Assembly: GCF_002351485.1 (NCBI RefSeq)
Contig: NZ_NWMW01000002.1
Span: 868,001 to 932,000 of the forward strand
DNA length: 64,000 nucleotides
Source: Sphingomonas spermidinifaciens
GTDB lineage: Bacteria > Pseudomonadota > Alphaproteobacteria > Sphingomonadales > Sphingomonadaceae
Direction: 5' to 3'
Shown here: in pieces, positions 46,272 to 55,300 of the stretch
Numbering within the stretch: the stretch's first letter is position 1
How the letters are laid out: the number at the start of each line of letters is the position of its first letter
Made by a program: the position numbers and the translations under genes
The notes under the pieces: generated by a model
Databases searched by the model: none
Seen by the model: the letters and a program-made list of their open reading frames with translations, nothing else
What the model was told of the DNA's origin: nothing

Positions 46272-47414
46272 TCAGGCGCCGGTTGCGGCGGCGGCCGGGT
46301 CGCGGGTGATGTCGAGCACCTCGACCGACTCCCGGCCAACCGGCTGCTTGACCAGCGATCCGGCGGGCACGACGCGCCGGGGCCGCAGCGTGATGCGCTC
46401 GACCCGGTAGAGGCCGGGGCTCCCCTCCGGCAGGGCTATCGGCGCATATCGGCGCCGCTCGATCGCAGCGACATAGGGGTTCGCCCACTCCTGCGACCCG
46501 CTGCCGCGCAGGACCTCAGCCTCGGCGACGGTGCCGTCGGGGGCGACCATGAAGCCCACATCGACCCAGCGGATGCGCGGTGACGACGTCTTCCAGGTCG
46601 GCACTGGCACATCGCCGAACTTGTCGGCATGCATAATCGCCAGATTGGCGGCGGAGACGACCGGCGCGTCCTTGACGAGGAGCGGCGGCAGGTCGGGCTG
46701 GGTCCTGAGCGTCGCGAGCAGGTGATCGACGCCCTTCTCGTCGCCGCGATAGGTGGCGAGGCGCGCCCTGACCACCGATGCGACCTGCATTACCGAAGTG
46801 TCCGACGCGGCGGGAGAGGCCGCCACCTCGTCCAACCGCTGCTCGGTTTCCTTGGTGTCGCGCATCGCCAGCGCGACCATCGCGACCCGCAAAGTCGAAA
46901 GCGCCGCGAGCTGATGTTCGCCGCGCGCCGCGAACCCTTGCGCGGCATCCGCATACTGGCTGCGCGCGACGAAGGGATCGCCCTGCTTGATCCAGAAGTC
47001 GCCGAGCCGAAGCTGCATCAACAGCCGCTGCTTGTCGTCGGGGGGCAGGTTTTCCAGCGCCTTGCCCTGGCCGATCGTCATGGTGCGATACGCATCCATG
47101 TCGCCCATATGGAGATTGACCGTCGCGGCCGCTTCGTAAAGCGCCGAAACCACGCGCGGAAAGCGCTTCGCATTGCCCTTCTGCCGCGACAGCGCGGCCT
47201 GCAGCGTGCGGCGGGCATCGTGATACTGGCCCTGCGCGAACTGCGCCTCGGCATGGGCGATCGCGAACCGCGCCTCGTCGGGGGTGGGGCAGCGGGTGGC
47301 GATGCACCGCTCCAGCGCTTCGGCCGAGCGGCGCGCCCGGACGACGATGTCAGTGCCGGCGGGGGTTGGCGTGGGCGCCGCCTGAGCGAGTGCGAGCAGA
47401 AAGATCAGCGACAT
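46272..47414 (-). CDS. Secreted TPR-like protein with TonB C-terminal-like domain
   Basis: 380 residues from the ATG at 47414, with AGGAGG and 5-nt spacing. The signal peptide is SLIFLLALAQAAPTPTPA. A middle region of alpha-helical repeats (ARFAIAHAEAQFAQGQYHDA, then QLRLGDFWIKQGDPFVARSQ) looks TPR-like. The C-terminal part (VDVGFMVAPDGTVAEAEVLR, later AIERRRYAPI) matches a TonB C-terminal fold. Two Cys near the N-terminus (CIATRC) may form a disulfide. It is convergent with phaR, 13 bp apart. Function unknown. Confidence 0.75.
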   Translation of the reverse strand: MSLIFLLALAQAAPTPTPAGTDIVVRARRSAEALERCIATRCPTPDEARFAIAHAEAQFAQGQYHDARRTLQAALSRQKGNAKRFPRVVSALYEAAATVNLHMGDMDAYRTMTIGQGKALENLPPDDKQRLLMQLRLGDFWIKQGDPFVARSQYADAAQGFAARGEHQLAALSTLRVAMVALAMRDTKETEQRLDEVAASPAASDTSVMQVASVVRARLATYRGDEKGVDHLLATLRTQPDLPPLLVKDAPVVSAANLAIMHADKFGDVPVPTWKTSSPRIRWVDVGFMVAPDGTVAEAEVLRGSGSQEWANPYVAAIERRRYAPIALPEGSPGLYRVERITLRPRRVVPAGSLVKQPVGRESVEVLDITRDPAAAATGA

Positions 47415-47556
47415 CAACGCCTCCTGTGCCAGGATCGGTAGCGTGGTTCGCCCGCATGCGTCCGTCAATACCGGACCGCGTCAGCGCGAGTTGCGGTTGC
47501 GCGGTCCCTCCGATCGGCTAGGTTTCGGCCGAAACCATCTGCTTACGGGAGTTGCC

Positions 47557-49359
47557 ATGCGCCGCCGCCAGTTTCTTTCGACCGCGGGCCTTGCCGCCGC
47601 GACCGCCGCGCTGCCCGCCGCCGCGCGGGTGCAGGGCACGGCCGATGCGGACCTGCGCGCGATGCTCGACCGCTTCTTTTATGCGCGGCTGGAGGACAAT
47701 CCCGAGGGCGCGACCTCGCTCGGCCTCGACACCGGGCCGCGCGCGCATCTGAAGTCGAAGCTCGGCGACACCTCGCGCGCCGGCCAGGCGAAGCAGTTCG
47801 CACGCGCGAAGCAGGAAATGGCCGCGCTCAAGGCCATTCCCCGCGACCGCTTGGGGGAAACTGCGCGGCTCGATTACGAAGTCGTCGAGTACAGCCTCAA
47901 TCGCACCATCGACGGCGAGCGCTTCACCTATGGCGCGAGCGCGGGGCGGTATGCGCCCTATGTGCTGACCCAGCTGACCGGCGCGTATCGCGACACCCCC
48001 GATTTCCTCGCCAATCAGCACCGGGTGAAGGACGCAGCCGACGCCGACGCCTATGTCGCGCGTGTGGAGGCGTTCCCGCGCGCGATCGAGGCGGAGACCG
48101 AGCGCCAGCGCGAGGACGCGGCCAAGGGCGTGTTCGCGCCCGACTATATTCTCGATACCGCGCTGAAGCAGCTCGCCGCCGTTCGCGACGTCGCGCCCGA
48201 GGCGAGCGGGCCTGCGACGGATCTCGCCGCCAAGCTCAAGACCGCGAACCTGCCCCCGGAGCGCGCGCAGGCGGTGGCGACGCTGATGCGAGAGCGGGTA
48301 TTCCCCGCGCTCGACCGCCAGCGCGCGCTCGTGACCGAATTGCGGGCCAAGGCGGCGCACGATGCCGGCGTGTGGCGGCTGCCGGACGGCGAGGCCTATT
48401 ATGCCGCCGCGGCGAGTGCCGCGACAACGACCGAGATGAGCGGCGACGAGATCCACAAGCTCGGTCTCGCTCAGGTGGCGGAGATCGGCGCGCGGATCGA
48501 CGGCATCCTGAAGAAGCAGGGCATGGGGCAGGGGACGGTCGGCGAGCGGCTGGTCGCGCTCAACAAGCGGCCCGACCAGCTTTACCCGAACACCGATCCT
48601 GGCCGCGAGGCGCTGCTCGAACAGTTGCGTGCGCAAGTAAAGGCGATGGAGGCACGGCTGCCCGAGCAGTTCGGGGTGCTGCCCAGGGCACCGGTCGAGG
48701 TGCGGCGCGTACCGCCTGCGATCCAGGCGGGGGCGCCGGGCGGCTATTACCAGTCGGCCTCGCTCGACGGCACGCGGCCGGCGATCTACTTCATCAATCT
48801 GCGCGACACCTTCGACCGGCCCAAATTCGGGCTGGCGACGCTCAGCTATCACGAGGGGGTGCCGGGCCATCACCTTCAGGTCATGTCGGCGCTCGAGAGC
48901 GAGGACATCCCGCTGATCCGCCGCCGCGGCGGCTATTCGGGCTACTCGGAGGGCTGGGCGCTCTATTCGGAGCAGCTGGCGGACGAGATGGGCATGTACG
49001 ACGGCGATCCGCTGGGGCAGGTCGGCTACCTCCAGTCGCTTCTCTTCCGCGCCACGCGGCTGGTCGTCGACAGCGGGATGCATGCCAAGCGGTGGAGCCG
49101 CGAGAAGGCGACCGATTATCTGATCGCCACCACCGGCATCGCGCGCGGGCGCAGCCAGGGCGAGATCGACCGCTATACGGTCTGGCCGGGCCAGGCATGC
49201 AGCTACAAGATCGGCCACACCGTCTGGGTGCGCCTGCGCGACGAGGCGAGGCGCAAGGCGGGGGCGAGCTGGGATCCCAAGGCGTTCCACAAGGTGCTGA
49301 CACTCGGCGCGATGCCGCTGACGGTGCTGGAGCGCGTGGCGCGGGCGCGGATGGTGTGA
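47557..49359 (+). CDS. DUF885 family putative metallopeptidase, Tat-exported
   Basis: 600 residues from the ATG at 47557 behind GGGAG. The N-terminus MRRRQFLSTAGLAAATAALP is a twin-arginine signal. The body is mostly helical, with the DUF885 zinc motif LSYHEGVPGHHLQVMSAL (HExxxGHH) near residue 433 and GGYSGYSEGWALYSEQLADE supplying a downstream Glu. Family members behave as aminopeptidase/carboxypeptidase-like enzymes, but few are characterised. It is divergent from the TPR/TonB-C gene. Confidence 0.9.
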   Translation: MRRRQFLSTAGLAAATAALPAAARVQGTADADLRAMLDRFFYARLEDNPEGATSLGLDTGPRAHLKSKLGDTSRAGQAKQFARAKQEMAALKAIPRDRLGETARLDYEVVEYSLNRTIDGERFTYGASAGRYAPYVLTQLTGAYRDTPDFLANQHRVKDAADADAYVARVEAFPRAIEAETERQREDAAKGVFAPDYILDTALKQLAAVRDVAPEASGPATDLAAKLKTANLPPERAQAVATLMRERVFPALDRQRALVTELRAKAAHDAGVWRLPDGEAYYAAAASAATTTEMSGDEIHKLGLAQVAEIGARIDGILKKQGMGQGTVGERLVALNKRPDQLYPNTDPGREALLEQLRAQVKAMEARLPEQFGVLPRAPVEVRRVPPAIQAGAPGGYYQSASLDGTRPAIYFINLRDTFDRPKFGLATLSYHEGVPGHHLQVMSALESEDIPLIRRRGGYSGYSEGWALYSEQLADEMGMYDGDPLGQVGYLQSLLFRATRLVVDSGMHAKRWSREKATDYLIATTGIARGRSQGEIDRYTVWPGQACSYKIGHTVWVRLRDEARRKAGASWDPKAFHKVLTLGAMPLTVLERVARARMV

Positions 49360-49418
49360 TCGTATAGGATTGACTTGATCCTCCAACCCCCCGACCACCG
49401 TTCAAAACCAGGGAGCGG

Positions 49419-50483
49419 ATGATGGTGGTTCGGAAATGGTGCGGCATCGCAATCGGCGCGGCGGCGCTGATGGTAGGGAGCGCGGAGGCGCAGGTTGCCA
49501 CGAGCGCGCCACCGCCGGTTGCGGGCGCGAGGCCCGTCGCGGTCGAGCGGATCAAGGTCCGCTCGCCGGCGATCGAGGGCAATCTGGAGGGCAATGCCGC
49601 GACACGCGACGTGATCGTGCTGCTGCCGCCCGGCTATGCCGCGAACAAGCGCCAGCGCTATCCGGTGCTCTACGCCCTTCACGGCTATTCGATCGGGGCC
49701 GAGCAATGGGCGAAGGAGATCCATGTCCCCGGCTCGATCGAGGGCGCCTTCGCCAAGGGCGCGCGGCCGTTGATCGTCGTCATGCCCGACAGCAAGACGG
49801 TGCATAACGGGTCGATGTACTCGCGCTCGCCGACCACGGGCGATTTCGAGACCTTCGTGTCGCGCGACCTCGTTGCCGCGATCGATGCAAAATACCGGAC
49901 GCTGGCGAAGCGCGAGAGCCGCGGGCTCGTTGGCCATTCGATGGGCGGGTACGGCGCGTCGAGGATCGGGATGAACCATGCCGACGTGTTCGGCGCGCTC
50001 TACATGATGAGCCCCTGCTGCATGTCGGCGCGGACGGCGCAGGGGCTGGATGCCAAGGCCGAGGCGGCGTTCGCCGGGGTGAAGACGATCGAGGACGCGC
50101 AGAAGCTCGGCTGGCTCCAGCGCGCGACGCTGGCCGCGGCGTCGGCCTGGTCGCCCAACCCGGCCAAGGCGCCGCTCTACCTCGATCTGCCGTTTGGTGA
50201 CGAGAAACCGAAGGCGGACGTGCTCGCGCGCTGGGCGGCGAATGCGCCGCTGGCGTTTGTCGACCAGCACGTGGCGGACCTGAAGCGATACAGGGCGATC
50301 GGCCTTGACGTGGGCGACAAGGACGGGCTGGCGGCGGACACCGCGACGCTGCACGCCAAGCTCGCCTCCTATGGCATCGCGCATGATTACGAGGTCTATG
50401 ACGGCGACCACACCAATCGCGTGGCGGTGCGGATGCAGGAGAAGGTGCTGCCGTTCTTCAGCCGGCATCTGGCGTTTCGGTGA
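49419..50483 (+). CDS. Secreted esterase (esterase D / S-formylglutathione hydrolase-like)
   Basis: 354 residues. The signal peptide is KWCGIAIGAAALMVGSAEAQ. The alpha/beta hydrolase core has the oxyanion region YPVLYALHGYSIGAEQWA and the nucleophile elbow GLVGHSMGGYGASRIGM. The acid is likely Asp in IGLDVGDKDGL and the His in YDGDHTNRVAVRM. A CC pair lies after the nucleophile (MSPCCMSA). GGGAG precedes the ATG pair. It may remove acetyl or feruloyl groups outside the cytoplasm; substrate unknown. Confidence 0.88.
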   Translation: MMVVRKWCGIAIGAAALMVGSAEAQVATSAPPPVAGARPVAVERIKVRSPAIEGNLEGNAATRDVIVLLPPGYAANKRQRYPVLYALHGYSIGAEQWAKEIHVPGSIEGAFAKGARPLIVVMPDSKTVHNGSMYSRSPTTGDFETFVSRDLVAAIDAKYRTLAKRESRGLVGHSMGGYGASRIGMNHADVFGALYMMSPCCMSARTAQGLDAKAEAAFAGVKTIEDAQKLGWLQRATLAAASAWSPNPAKAPLYLDLPFGDEKPKADVLARWAANAPLAFVDQHVADLKRYRAIGLDVGDKDGLAADTATLHAKLASYGIAHDYEVYDGDHTNRVAVRMQEKVLPFFSRHLAFR

Positions 50484-50573
50484 TCGTCGGCTGAGCGGCG
50501 GGCCGGGCCGTCCGCCGGAAAGAGAGAGCGATGGCGCTTCACCGAACGGGCCCGACCCCCTAGATCAACGCCG

Positions 50574-52493
50574 ATGTCCGTCCGTACCCCCGACCGCTTC
50601 AACGAAGACGCTGCCACCTATGCCGTGAAGGGGGCCGACGCGCCCGATCTCGAGACCGGCGTCGCGGCGATCCGCAATGTGGTGAAGACGCTGCCCACCC
50701 GCCCCGGCGTCTATCGGATGCAGGATGCGCGCGGCGACGTGCTGTATGTGGGCAAGGCGCGGGCGCTCAAGAACCGCGTCACCAACTATACCCAGGTCGC
50801 GCGGCTGTCGAAGCGGTTGCAGCGCATGGTCGCGCAGACGCGCAGCATGACCGTCGTCACCACCAATAGCGAGGCAGAGGCGCTGCTGCTCGAGGCGCAG
50901 CTCATCAAGCGCTACCGGCCGCCCTACAACGTGCTGCTGCGCGACGATAAGTCGTTCCCCTTCATCCTGATCCGTGCCGATCACGACTATCCGCGCGTCC
51001 AGCTGCATCGCGGCGCCCGGCGGGCGAAGGGGGATTATTTCGGGCCGTTCGCCGGCGCGGGACAGGTGCGCAAGACGCTCAACGCCCTCCAGAAGCTGTT
51101 TCTGCTTCGCTCCTGTACCGACGGCTTCTTCAACACGCGCGACCGGCCGTGCCTGCTCTACCAGATCAAGCGCTGCTCCGCCCCGTGCGTCGATCGCATC
51201 AGCGCGGCGGATTACGCCGAGCTGGTGGCGGATTCGAAGCGTTTCCTCGCGGGCAAGTCGACCGAGGTGCAGGCCAAGCTCGGCGCGCAGATGCAGGACG
51301 CAGCCGAGAAGATGGACTTCGAACTCGCCGCCGTCCTGCGCGACCGGCTGAAGGCGCTGACCTTCATCCAGGGGACACAGGCGATCAATGCCGAGGGGGT
51401 TGGCGACGCCGACGTGTTCGCGATGGCGGAGAAGGAAGGGCAGATCGGGATCCAGGCCTTCTTCATCCGCGGCGGGCAGAATTGGGGGCACCGTGCCTTC
51501 TTTCCCGCGCATGTCGCTGACGTGCCCCAGGACGAGGTATTCAGCCAGTTCCTGATGCAATTCTACGAGGAGGTGCCGCCGGCGCGGAACGTGCTGATCG
51601 ACCGCGACCTGCCCGAATGCGAGCTCTTGGCCGAGGCGATGAGCGAGCGCGCGGGCTACAAGGTCGCGCTGTCGGTGCCGCAGCGGTCGGCGCGGCGGCG
51701 GCTGATCGAGCAGGCGAAGCGGAACGCGGTCGAAGCGCTCGACCGGCGGCTGGCGGAATCGACGACGCAGGCGCGGCTGCTGCGCGAGGTGGCCGAGCTG
51801 TTCGGCCTGCCCGACAGCCCGAACCGCATCGAGGTCTATGACAACAGTCATATTCAGGGCACCAACGCGTTGGGCGCGATGATCGTGGCCGGCCCAGAGG
51901 GATACCGAAAGGGCCAGTACCGCAAGTTCAACATCAAGCGTGCCGAGACCGCCCCCGGCGACGATTTCGCCATGATGCGCGAGGTGCTGACGCGGCGGTT
52001 CAAGCGCGCGCAGGATGAGGACCCCGACCGCGACCGCGGCGATTGGCCCGACCTGGTGCTGGTCGATGGCGGGCGCGGGCAGCTTTCGGTCGCGCTTGAG
52101 GTGCTGGAGGATCTCGGCATCGAGGACGTGACGGTGGTCGGCATTGCCAAGGGTCCGCATCACGGGCGCGAGGGGCGCGAGGTTTTCCACCTCGCCGACG
52201 GCCGCGAGTTCCAGCTGCCGGTCAATTCGCCGGTGCTCTTCTACCTCCAGCGGCTGCGCGACGAGGTCCACCGCTTCGCAATCGGCGCGCATCGGGAGAA
52301 GCGGGCCAAGGCCATGGGCGCCTCGCCGCTCGATGAGGTCCCCGGGATCGGCCCCGCGCGGAAGAAAGCGCTCCTGATGCACTTCGGCACGGCCAAGGCG
52401 GTGCGCTCGGCGAGCCTGGAGGATTTGCAGAAGGCGCCGGGCGTGTCGAAGGGGACGGCGCAGCAGGTGTACGACTTCTACCACGCGCGGTAA
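50574..52493 (+). CDS. uvrC: Excinuclease ABC subunit C
   Basis: 639 residues. The N-terminal GIY-YIG nuclease is RPGVYRMQDARGDVLYVGKA. The Cys-containing region FNTRDRPCLLYQIKRCSAPC and a UVR domain (AEKMDFELAAVLRDRLKAL) follow. The RNase H-like second nuclease is marked by RIEVYDNSHIQGTNALGAMI and LVLVDGGRGQ. Tandem helix-hairpin-helix motifs close it (LDEVPGIGPARKKALLMHFG). It makes both incisions in UvrABC nucleotide excision repair. Confidence 0.97.
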   Translation: MSVRTPDRFNEDAATYAVKGADAPDLETGVAAIRNVVKTLPTRPGVYRMQDARGDVLYVGKARALKNRVTNYTQVARLSKRLQRMVAQTRSMTVVTTNSEAEALLLEAQLIKRYRPPYNVLLRDDKSFPFILIRADHDYPRVQLHRGARRAKGDYFGPFAGAGQVRKTLNALQKLFLLRSCTDGFFNTRDRPCLLYQIKRCSAPCVDRISAADYAELVADSKRFLAGKSTEVQAKLGAQMQDAAEKMDFELAAVLRDRLKALTFIQGTQAINAEGVGDADVFAMAEKEGQIGIQAFFIRGGQNWGHRAFFPAHVADVPQDEVFSQFLMQFYEEVPPARNVLIDRDLPECELLAEAMSERAGYKVALSVPQRSARRRLIEQAKRNAVEALDRRLAESTTQARLLREVAELFGLPDSPNRIEVYDNSHIQGTNALGAMIVAGPEGYRKGQYRKFNIKRAETAPGDDFAMMREVLTRRFKRAQDEDPDRDRGDWPDLVLVDGGRGQLSVALEVLEDLGIEDVTVVGIAKGPHHGREGREVFHLADGREFQLPVNSPVLFYLQRLRDEVHRFAIGAHREKRAKAMGASPLDEVPGIGPARKKALLMHFGTAKAVRSASLEDLQKAPGVSKGTAQQVYDFYHAR

Positions 52494-52583
52494 TTTCGGC
52501 TGCGACGAAGCGTGCTTCGCCTACTGGTCAGCCTCATCGACGCACGTTAGCCTCCGCTCCGGGGAGTGAATTCGGGGGTTCAT

Positions 52584-53010
52584 ATGCTGCGTCGTGTCGC
52601 CTTCATGGCTTGCCTGCTGGCGAGCGCTGCACCCGCATGGGCGGGTGACACGCCGATCTATCAGCCGGTGCCCGACTGGGTGAAGCAGGCGCCGGCGCCC
52701 GATCCCGGCAAGCTGCCGACGCCGCGCCCGCAGATCTTGATCTTCGACCAGCAGCAGCGCGTCGAGGACGGGCGGCTGTCGAGCATCCGCACTGCTCGCC
52801 AAGGGCGGTCGGCATCCTGACCGCAACGCTTGAGGTCGAGGGCGCCGAAGCACTGGGCCTTTCGCCCGAACTAGCCGCCGCGCGCTATCTGCGCGGGGTT
52901 GTCCGCAAGCGACAGGGGATGCCGCGGGCGGCTCGGCCGATATCGAGGCGGCGGCGTTCGAAGCGCCCCGGATCGGCGACGATTACCAGCGCTGGTGCGT
53001 GACGGGTTGA
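52584..53010 (+). pseudogene. Internally deleted DUF3857/TPR-type secreted protein
   Basis: An intact start remains: signal peptide MLRRVAFMACLLASAAPAWA, then GDTPIYQPVPDWVKQAPAPD and ILIFDQQQRVEDGRL, the usual opening of DUF3857/transglutaminase-like sphingomonad proteins. After about 52780 this breaks off. Next comes ALGLSPELAAARYLRGVVRK and, one frame later from about 52917, DAAGGSADIEAAAFEAPRIG and DDYQRW, which look like the final TPR of such a protein. So both ends of one gene survive with the middle deleted and a frameshift added. Confidence 0.6.
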
Positions 53011-53056
53011 GGCGTCCGTCCACGCTTTCTTCACGCGGCCGCGCTACGCCCGCGCG

Positions 53057-54010
53057 ATGACGCCCGTGTTCCTCACCGTCGATACCGAGTTGATGTGGCG
53101 GCATCACTGCGCGCGCCTGCCGCTCGCCGAGCAGGTCGCGCGGTCGATCGAACCGGCGGGCGTGGGCGTCGCCTGTCAGCTGAGGATGCTCGCCGAGCAT
53201 GGGCTGAAGGCGTGCTTCTTCGTCGATCCGATGCCCGCCGCCATTCACGGCGTCGGGGTGGTGCGCGCGATCGTCGAGCCGATTTTGGCGGCGGGGCAGG
53301 AGGTGCAGTTGCACCTGCACCCCAACTGGATGGGCGCGGCCGCGGGCGACGGCGGCGAGCGCCACGGGGTGTTTGAACTGGTCGATCTCGATCGCGCCGC
53401 GCAGCAGGCGCTGTTGGCCAAGGCAATCGACTGGCTGGTCGAGGCCGGGTGCCAGCGGCCCGTGGCGTTTCGCGCGGGCAGCTATGCCGCGAATGACGAC
53501 ACGATCGACGCGCTGGCGGCGCTGGGGATCGACTATGACAGTAGCCATAATGGCTCGGCGCATCCCTGGCCGAGCGGGCTGAGCCTGCCGCCCGGGCGGA
53601 TCGCGCCGGTCGCGCATCGCGGGCTGGTCGAATGTCCGGTGACGCTGATCGAGGAAGCGCCTGGGCGGCTGCGCCACTTCCAGATCTGCGCGCTGTCGGT
53701 GGGCGAGATGCGCGCTGCACTCGACCATGCCGCGCGCGAGGATCATGCCGCCGTGACGATCGTCAGCCACGGGTTCGAGCTCGCCAATCGCGCGGGCACC
53801 GCGGCAAATGCGGTACATGTGCGCCGGTTCGAGGCGCTGTGCGCGATGCTGGCCGAGCGGCGCGACGTGCTGCCGACGACCTGGTATCGCGACCGGCCCG
53901 CGATGCGGCTGGGGCAGGCGGACCGGCCGCTTCCCGCCAACCGCCTGCGCACCGCGCGGCGGCGGGCCGAGCAGCTCTGGTCGAATTGGGTCGCCGAGCA
54001 CGCGGCATGA
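53057..54010 (+). CDS. Polysaccharide deacetylase family protein
   Basis: 317 residues, no signal peptide. A deacetylase-type barrel starts PVFLTVDTELMW, with Asp9 and Glu11 in place of the usual D-D, and QEVQLHLHPNWMG supplies the metal His pair. Later motifs are VAFRAGSYAANDDTI and VTIVSHGFEL. It is of the cytosolic kind often found in exopolysaccharide or glycan loci. The following acetyltransferase-fold gene overlaps it by 4 nt, suggesting a joint role in modifying a sugar. Confidence 0.85.
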   Translation: MTPVFLTVDTELMWRHHCARLPLAEQVARSIEPAGVGVACQLRMLAEHGLKACFFVDPMPAAIHGVGVVRAIVEPILAAGQEVQLHLHPNWMGAAAGDGGERHGVFELVDLDRAAQQALLAKAIDWLVEAGCQRPVAFRAGSYAANDDTIDALAALGIDYDSSHNGSAHPWPSGLSLPPGRIAPVAHRGLVECPVTLIEEAPGRLRHFQICALSVGEMRAALDHAAREDHAAVTIVSHGFELANRAGTAANAVHVRRFEALCAMLAERRDVLPTTWYRDRPAMRLGQADRPLPANRLRTARRRAEQLWSNWVAEHAA

Positions 54011-54891
54011 GCGGCGCGCTCGACCTGCCGATCGCGTTTCGGGTCGGGACGCGCACCGTCGCCTCGCTCAGGCGGCAGCTGGTGCGCGTGGCGGTGAGCC
54101 TTGAGGATGCATTGGATGGCAGCCTGCCGTCGCTCCCCGCCCTGCCGGCAGGGGCGGACGGCTATTCGCTGCTGTCGGTGCCTATGGCGGCGGTCGCCGG
54201 GCTCGACACGCGTGCGCTGATCGTTGCCGAGCGGCAGCGCTACCGGCGCTGGTATGCCGACCTGACGCTGGGATGGGGCGCCTATCATGCGGCGCTGTCG
54301 GGCAACCTCCGTTCGACGCTGAAGCGCAAGGGCAAGAAGATCGCGGCTGAGGATGGCGGGACGCTGGACGTGCGACGCTATCGCACGCCCGAGGAACTGG
54401 CCGCGTTCCATGCGCTCGCCCGCCCGCTGGCGGCGGGGACCTATCAGGAGAAGCTGCTCGGCATGGGCCTGCCCGGCAATGCCGCATGGGTCGAGGCGAT
54501 GCTGCGCGCGGCTGCGGCAGACCGGGCGCGCGGCTGGCTGCTGTGTATCGGGGGACGAGCGGTCGCCTATCTCTATTGCCCGGTCGAGCGCGGGACCGTG
54601 GTCTATGAGTTTGTCGGCCATGATGAGCGGTTCGACGCATTGTCGCCGGGGACGGTGCTGATGGCCGAGGCGCTGAAGGACCTGATGGACGAAGGCCGAC
54701 ATGCACGCTTCGACTTCACGGAGGGCGAGGGACAGCACAAGCGCCAGTTCGCGACCGGCCATGTCGAGGCGTGCGACCTCTTTCTGCTGCGCCCGACGAT
54801 CACCAACCGCGCGGCGATGGCGGCGCTGACGGGGTTCGATCGGGCGGTGGCGTGGGGGAAAGCCATCCACCGGCGCTCGACCCGGACCTGA
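54007..54891 (+). CDS. GNAT-family acyltransferase (BioF2/CelD-like)
   Basis: 294 residues from the ATG overlapping the previous stop. The central region is typical of the GNAT_acetyltransf_6/CelD type: ALSGNLRSTLKRKGKKIAAE, then FHALARPLAAGTYQEKLLGM and LCIGGRAVAYLYCPVERGTV, and TEGEGQHKRQFATGHVEACD near the end. Such proteins occur in polysaccharide loci. The final codons and stop lie in a REP-like palindrome, so the C-terminus may have been altered by it. Confidence 0.82.
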   Translation: MSGALDLPIAFRVGTRTVASLRRQLVRVAVSLEDALDGSLPSLPALPAGADGYSLLSVPMAAVAGLDTRALIVAERQRYRRWYADLTLGWGAYHAALSGNLRSTLKRKGKKIAAEDGGTLDVRRYRTPEELAAFHALARPLAAGTYQEKLLGMGLPGNAAWVEAMLRAAAADRARGWLLCIGGRAVAYLYCPVERGTVVYEFVGHDERFDALSPGTVLMAEALKDLMDEGRHARFDFTEGEGQHKRQFATGHVEACDLFLLRPTITNRAAMAALTGFDRAVAWGKAIHRRSTRT

Positions 54892-54945
54892 TCCGGGCTC
54901 CCGTTGCCTTCCCAGCGAAGAAGCAGGGCCCGGATCAGATCCGGG
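54881..54945. repeat. REP-like palindrome pair at the GNAT gene end
   Basis: Unit one, CCCGGA/TCCGGG (54881-54897), holds the stop codon of the GNAT gene; unit two, CCCGGAT/ATCCGGG (54929-54945), is followed by GGTGAC. They are inverted relative to each other with 31 nt between. The core equals that at 31670-31688. This is a second REP family, distinct from the one between dnaK and dnaJ. Confidence 0.7.
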
Positions 54946-54952
54946 GTGACGT

Positions 54953-55300
54953 CTAACTGCGGAACAGGAAGAACGCGCCGCCGGCGATCAACGCGAAGCC
55001 GATCAGGTGATTGGGCGTCACCTTCTGCCCGAGATAGAGGATCGAGAACACCGCGAACACGCTGAGGGTGATGATCTCCTGCATCCCTTTCAGCTGCGCC
55101 GCCGAATAGACGCCGCTGCCGATCCGGTTTGCGGGCACCGCGAGCATGTATTCGGGGAGCGCGATCAGCCAGCTGACGACGATGACGGCTGAGAGCGCCG
55201 CGCCCTTGTGCTTCAGGTGCCCGTACCAGGCGAAGGTCATGAAGATGTTCGAGCCGATCAGCATCACGATCGGCAGGACGCGCGATGCTTCTGCGTTCAT
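54953..55300 (-). CDS. DMT-family membrane protein (DUF486)
   Basis: 115 residues with four predicted helices. Landmarks are MLIGSNIFMTFAWYGHLKH, SWLIALPEYMLAVPANRIG and QKVTPNHLIGFALIAGGAFF. This is the small DUF486 branch of drug/metabolite transporters. Start ATG overlaps the stop of the upstream K+ channel gene by 4 nt, so they are co-translated. Substrate unknown. Confidence 0.88.
   Translation of the reverse strand: MNAEASRVLPIVMLIGSNIFMTFAWYGHLKHKGAALSAVIVVSWLIALPEYMLAVPANRIGSGVYSAAQLKGMQEIITLSVFAVFSILYLGQKVTPNHLIGFALIAGGAFFLFRS

Noticed and set aside
47518-49398. 626-codon minus frame opposite the DUF885 gene
   Set aside because: Shadow frame; the plus strand has a Tat signal and the HExxxGHH site.
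50565-52484. 639-codon minus frame opposite uvrC
   Set aside because: Shadow frame with no motifs; UvrC is complete on the plus strand.
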